Source: an uncultured Roseburia sp.
GTDB lineage: Bacteria; Bacillota; Clostridia; Lachnospirales; Lachnospiraceae
Length of the DNA: 26,231 nucleotides
NCBI GenBank assembly: GCA_934292805.1
Contig: CAKQXQ010000031.1
Span: forward strand, 1-26,231
Direction: 5' to 3'
In this document: piece after piece, positions 24,154 through 26,231 of the stretch
Position numbering within the stretch: position 1 is the stretch's first letter
Layout: the number at the start of each line of letters is the position of its first letter
The notes under the pieces: model-generated
The model's database searches: none
What the model was told of the DNA's origin: nothing
What the model saw: the letters and a program-made list of their open reading frames with translations, nothing else
Position numbers and translations under genes: made by a program

Positions 24154-24629
24154 TTCTTTTTATTCACTCTTCTCCGATGGATCACAAAGGCTGCTACACA
24201 GACCGCGATCACTGCGATCACATAAACCACTGCGATTCCTTCCATCGTCTTCTCTCCTTTATTTTCTATCGATGTACTATCCATTAGAATCGTATATTCT
24301 ATTTCATGTGGTACACTCATGGCAACCGTATCCGCTGTCACTTCTACCGGCGTATCAAAAGCTGTCACCGGAAGCTCGAAAACAGAATTCCCTTCTTCAT
24401 TCACCGGATAGTACATTTCACCATCAAGTATCATATAATCATAATATGGGCTGCTCCACTCAATCTCTATCACTGCCTGTCCATCCTGTACATCCATCGT
24501 TGCCGGTGACGTAACAGAAGCTCTTCCGCTTCCGCCTGATAATTCCACTACGATCTCATATTCTCCGTCTGACAGATCTACAGACATTCCTTTTTCCCAT
24601 ACTGCTGTCTCTCTCCAATGATTCTGCAT
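24150..24629 (-). CDS. Membrane-anchored protein with a NEAT-like beta domain, first gene of the uptake operon
   Basis: A 159-residue protein. Residues 18-118 form a beta-rich domain with DGEYEIVVELSGGSGRASV, VQDGQAVIEIEWSSPYYDYM and a final VPHEIEYTILMDS, resembling NEAT-type surface domains that bind heme or related ligands. Residues 131-150 are a transmembrane helix followed by HRRRVNKKK, which predicts the domain outside. No N-terminal signal peptide is seen, although the ATG has a good site (GAGAGG, seven bases). Its domain shares pattern with the C-terminus of CbiK: DG-Y start, V-DG-x-x near the middle, F-x-x-PV-A late. Position next to btuF suggests corrinoid or metal capture at the surface (inference). 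Confidence 0.7.
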   Translation of the reverse strand: MQNHWRETAVWEKGMSVDLSDGEYEIVVELSGGSGRASVTSPATMDVQDGQAVIEIEWSSPYYDYMILDGEMYYPVNEEGNSVFELPVTAFDTPVEVTADTVAMSVPHEIEYTILMDSTSIENKGEKTMEGIAVVYVIAVIAVCVAAFVIHRRRVNKKK

Positions 24630-24667
24630 GCTGTATCCTCTCTTTTTATTGCTGTACCTGATAACGT

Positions 24668-24693
24668 AAAAAAGAATCTCGCCTGCGAGATTC
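24668..24693 (-). terminator. Intrinsic terminator in the leader of the uptake and biosynthesis operon
   Basis: On the minus strand GAATCTCG, loop CAGG, CGAGATTC and then TTTTTT: eight perfect pairs and a U-tract, ending 38 bases before the first start codon. It forms the last part of the palindromic block. It probably supplies the off-state of the upstream cobalamin riboswitch, or acts as constitutive attenuation. Confidence 0.8.
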
Positions 24694-24830
24694 TCCGCCT
24701 GCGGCGGGTCGCAATATGCGACATATTTCTTATCCGCCGCAGTGCGATCCTCGCGGAGCGTTATTATGTAATGGAAACAAAGTTTCCTATTACATAATAA
24801 AGGCGTTTCTTTTTATACAAAAGAAACGCC
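24668..24830. repeat. Cluster of nested inverted repeats, possible dispersed REP/MITE-like element
   Basis: Four structures in a row. (1) 24674-24693, the terminator stem. (2) 24693-24758: an outer CTCCGC/GCGGAG stem enclosing a 9-bp arm (24699-24707 with 24734-24742) and a GTCGCA/TGCGAC hairpin at 24708-24722. (3) 24761-24800: a near-perfect 40-base palindrome with 12 + 6 bp arms, a 3-base loop and one bulged base. (4) 24802-24830: a 12-bp stem GGCGTTTCTTTT/AAAAGAAACGCC. Part of the block is far more GC-rich than the surroundings. From memory, similar blocks recur in Lachnospiraceae genomes; this was not checked. Confidence 0.6.
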
Positions 24831-24911
24831 GCACGCTAATCACCTTAAAAATCTTCATCCTGCCATAATTTTCATTCTGTTAAAACATTTCCGAACAGGT
24901 CAGACTTTTTC
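24831..24911. other. Leader spacer between riboswitch and palindrome block
   Basis: AT-rich sequence with no recognisable gene, SD-ATG pair or strong hairpin. On the minus strand it joins the 3' end of the aptamer to the inverted-repeat cluster. Confidence 0.4.
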
Positions 24912-25140
24912 ATCCGTACAGCCAGTTACTCGTGGCACGGAAACAAATTGTTTCCCGTACAACAATCAGGCAGGTCTCCTGGCTTATAGATCATCACGCA
25001 TTGCCCTCTTCCCGGTTATCCAGTGAGTTTTGGCATGCATTCCCTAAATACAGTGACGAGTTCGTACAGGATTCTCACCTGTTTCCCTTTTCACCAGATC
25101 CGACAGATCTTCTTTCTCTGTCCATCTGACACCTGTTTGT
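24912..25140 (-). promoter_or_regulatory. Cobalamin riboswitch of the btu-cob-cbi operon
   Basis: On the minus strand the element begins with CAGGTGTCAG, then GGGAAACAGGTGAGAATCC, a CGTCACTGTA segment, and the B12 box AGCCAGGAGACCTGCC (24984-24969), an exact match to the consensus. It ends with a stem of GGGAAAC/GTTTCC and the CCACGAGTAACTGG kissing loop. It should repress the 20-frame operon when adenosylcobalamin is high. The aptamer 3' end is 220 bases from the terminator nearest the first gene, an unusually long expression platform. Confidence 0.95.
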
Positions 25141-25162
25141 TCTATATATAAAGTTCGTTTGC

Positions 25163-25191
25163 ACTATAACATATACGATGAAAAATATCAA
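25163..25191 (-). promoter_or_regulatory. Promoter of the cobalamin operon
   Basis: On the minus strand TTGATA (25191-25186), 17 bases, TATAGT (25168-25163), with a TG one base before the -10. Transcription would start near 25155, about 15 bases upstream of the riboswitch. Confidence 0.75.
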
Positions 25192-25230
25192 TCCTTCGAC
25201 ACTTAATTATTCCCTGTCGCTGTCAGAGAT

Positions 25231-25509
25231 TTAACATACCTTTTCTAAAATATCATGCAATGCACTTCCACTGCTTGTATGGCATCTGATAATCTCTGTA
25301 TTGCTTCTTTCTGCCTCTGTCACGGCACACTTCACCATTTTGTGGGAAACTGTATTGGTGAAAAGAATGATCAGATCCGGTGTCCCGATCTGACTGCTTA
25401 ATTTTGCAGGCATCTGGGTAAATACCTTTGCTTTACATTTATGTTCTTTACAGATTTTTTTATACTGACAGACCATTCTGTCATGACCACCGATAATCAC
25501 TACGCTCAT
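25231..25509 (-). CDS. DUF2325 domain protein
   Basis: A 92-residue protein beginning MSVVIIGGHDRMVCQYKK, the DUF2325 (COG4378) signature, with VFTQMPAKL, PDLIILFTNTVSHKMV and a final HTSSGSALHDIL. Three Cys lie in the N-terminal half (positions 14, 20 and 25). The fold is predicted Rossmann-like; the function is unknown. In my experience it lies near metal-related genes, and here it is next to a flavodoxin and a B12 operon. AGGAG lies ten bases before the ATG. It follows the flavodoxin by 85 bp and is probably co-transcribed with it. Confidence 0.85.
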   Translation of the reverse strand: MSVVIIGGHDRMVCQYKKICKEHKCKAKVFTQMPAKLSSQIGTPDLIILFTNTVSHKMVKCAVTEAERSNTEIIRCHTSSGSALHDILEKVC

Positions 25510-25545
25510 AAAAATATTCTCCTGTTCTGATTCATTATTTTTCAG

Positions 25546-25580
25546 GCATTACAGATATCACAAGCAGATATCTGTAATGC
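25546..25580. repeat. 14-bp-arm perfect hairpin between flavodoxin and DUF2325 genes
   Basis: GCATTACAGATATC (25546-25559) and its exact complement (25567-25580) enclose a 7-base loop. No U-tract follows on the minus strand, so it does not look like an ordinary terminator. It may protect the 3' end of the flavodoxin mRNA or attenuate DUF2325 expression. Confidence 0.6.
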
Positions 25581-25594
25581 GGTATTTTCATTTA

Positions 25595-26026
25595 CTATAA
25601 TTCGGCAAGCTGCCTTCCAAGATCCTTGCATGCCTCAAGTGCTTCATCATCCGGTGCTTCGTTACAAATTACACCTTCACCATTTACAACGACTGCTCCG
25701 GCCGCCGTCATTCTGTCAACCCAATCACGCATCCACTGACCGTCACCCCATCCATAGGATCCGAATAACGCAATTGTTTTTCCTGCTGCAAAACCTTCCA
25801 CATCGCATACAAATGGTTCCATCTCGCATTCCTCTAAAACTTCCACTCCCATTGCAGGGCAGCCGAGTGCAAATCCTTTTGCCGTTTTCAGATTGTCCAG
25901 TGATGCACTTGAAACTTCTGTGACAACTGCCTCTTTTCCTGCTGCAGTGACACCTTCTGCTACTGCATTTGCCATGCTTTCTGTGTTTCCTGACTGTGAC
26001 CAGAATACAATGTTTACTTTATCCAT
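25595..26026 (-). CDS. Short-chain flavodoxin
   Basis: A 143-residue flavodoxin. MDKVNIVFWSQSGNTESMANAVAEG (here in pieces: NIVFWSQSGNTESMA) contains the FMN phosphate loop at residues 10-16; ALFGSYGWGDGQWMRDW is the second FMN loop, and ALGCPAMGVE the first loop around the ring. It carries electrons at low potential in the cytoplasm and may replace ferredoxin under iron limitation; reduced flavodoxin can also support corrinoid reduction. ATG at 26026 is preferred to 26041 because GGAGG lies eight bases upstream. It ends in TAG. A DtxR-like palindrome lies about 85 bases upstream. Confidence 0.94.
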   Translation of the reverse strand: MDKVNIVFWSQSGNTESMANAVAEGVTAAGKEAVVTEVSSASLDNLKTAKGFALGCPAMGVEVLEECEMEPFVCDVEGFAAGKTIALFGSYGWGDGQWMRDWVDRMTAAGAVVVNGEGVICNEAPDDEALEACKDLGRQLAEL

Positions 26027-26108
26027 GATTCTTTCCTCCATACCACTTGCAGTTTTATGTTTTTTATTTTTTCACATTCCTGCATTTTCTATTCTTTATC
26101 AGTCTATG

Positions 26109-26129
26109 TAGTTAGAAGTTACTAACCTA
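26109..26129. promoter_or_regulatory. DtxR/IdeR-like palindrome upstream of flavodoxin
   Basis: The minus strand reads TAGGTTAG, then TAACTT as centre offset, then CTAACTA: an imperfect palindrome of GTTAG and CTAAC separated by six bases. The half-sites resemble the AGGTTAG/CTAACCT halves recognised by DtxR-family iron or manganese repressors. Its position is compatible with metal-dependent control of the flavodoxin. The exact -35/-10 is not clear. Confidence 0.4.
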
Positions 26130-26139
26130 CAAATAAAAA

Positions 26140-26231
26140 TTAAGCATAACAGGAAGCCATCTCGCTCACACTGCGTCCACTTGCAAGCAGCTGTATCAAA
26201 ACTTTTCTTGCCTCTTCATATCTGTTAAACA
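26140..26231 (-). CDS. 3' fragment of an unrecognised gene
   Basis: The last 29 codons of a gene entering from the right, ending YEEARKVLIQLLASGRSVSEMASCYA and TAA (the residues before this are FNR). The text looks like a normal amphipathic helical C-terminus, but I do not recognise the family. Whether it is coding depends on sequence outside the window. Confidence 0.4.
   Translation of the reverse strand, partial: FNRYEEARKVLIQLLASGRSVSEMASCYA

Noticed and set aside
25195..25230. Terminator after the DUF2325 gene
   Set aside because: Only a 5-bp stem (CTCTG/CAGGG) with a weak AATAATT tail is visible, not enough to call.
1..26231. Genome-wide reassignment of TAG to a sense codon
   Set aside because: cbiG, cbiD and the flavodoxin end at TAG in the normal family position, so TAG works as a stop here.
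1..26231. CRISPR arrays, tRNA or rRNA genes, insertion-sequence transposases
   Set aside because: No regularly spaced repeats, cloverleaf-like sequences, rRNA motifs or transposase proteins were seen; the window is compact metabolic genes.

Overview
The window is an anaerobic cobalamin (B12) locus from a Gram-positive Clostridia member, most likely Lachnospiraceae. The evidence for this is the low-to-moderate GC content, strong AGGAGG-type ribosome binding sites, lipoprotein signals without an outer-membrane system, cbi-type (cobalt-early) enzymes, a DUF2325/flavodoxin pair and a GC-rich palindromic repeat of a kind I associate from memory with Lachnospiraceae. Every confident gene lies on the minus strand, so transcription runs from high to low coordinates.

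Right end (26231 to about 25230): the tail of an unrecognised gene, a DtxR/IdeR-like palindrome, a short-chain flavodoxin and a DUF2325 protein. Next comes a promoter and cobalamin riboswitch (25191 to 24912), followed by a block of inverted repeats (24668-24830) that contains a strong intrinsic terminator. This leader precedes a tightly packed array of about 18.7 kb and 20 reading frames (24629 to 5946). In transcription order these are: a membrane-anchored NEAT-like domain protein, the btuF-btuC-btuD corrinoid ABC transporter (the ATPase has an extra C-terminal domain), cbiP, cobT, cobU, cobS, a short cobU-like paralogue, cobC, cbiB, cobD, cbiC, cbiD, cbiF, cbiG, cbiH, a cbiJ-cbiE fusion, a cbiE(C-terminus)-cbiT fusion, and cbiA. 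Together they combine corrinoid uptake with ring contraction and methylation, amidation, aminopropanol attachment and nucleotide-loop assembly. Missing from the window are the first methyltransferases (SUMT and CbiL) and the cob(I)alamin adenosyltransferase.

At 5934-5569 a second promoter, cobalamin riboswitch and terminator control cbiK. This is an unusual cobaltochelatase with a lipoprotein signal and flanking surface-type domains. Its own terminator (3821-3860) closes the B12 region.

Left part: a marR - yczE-like membrane protein - flavin/Fe-S oxidoreductase operon with a textbook promoter overlapped by a 20-bp-arm perfect palindrome, an intergenic stretch of about 300 bp, and the start of a Y-family DNA polymerase gene running off the left edge.

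The most notable observations are: (1) the cbiJ-cbiE-cbiT reading frame is continuous for 677 codons and is broken only by two in-frame TAG codons 15 codons apart, although TAG is an ordinary stop elsewhere in the window; (2) the lipoprotein CbiK carries a C-terminal beta-rich domain that resembles the one in the first gene of the uptake operon; (3) a repeat-like palindromic block sits between a B12 riboswitch and its operon and supplies a terminator.
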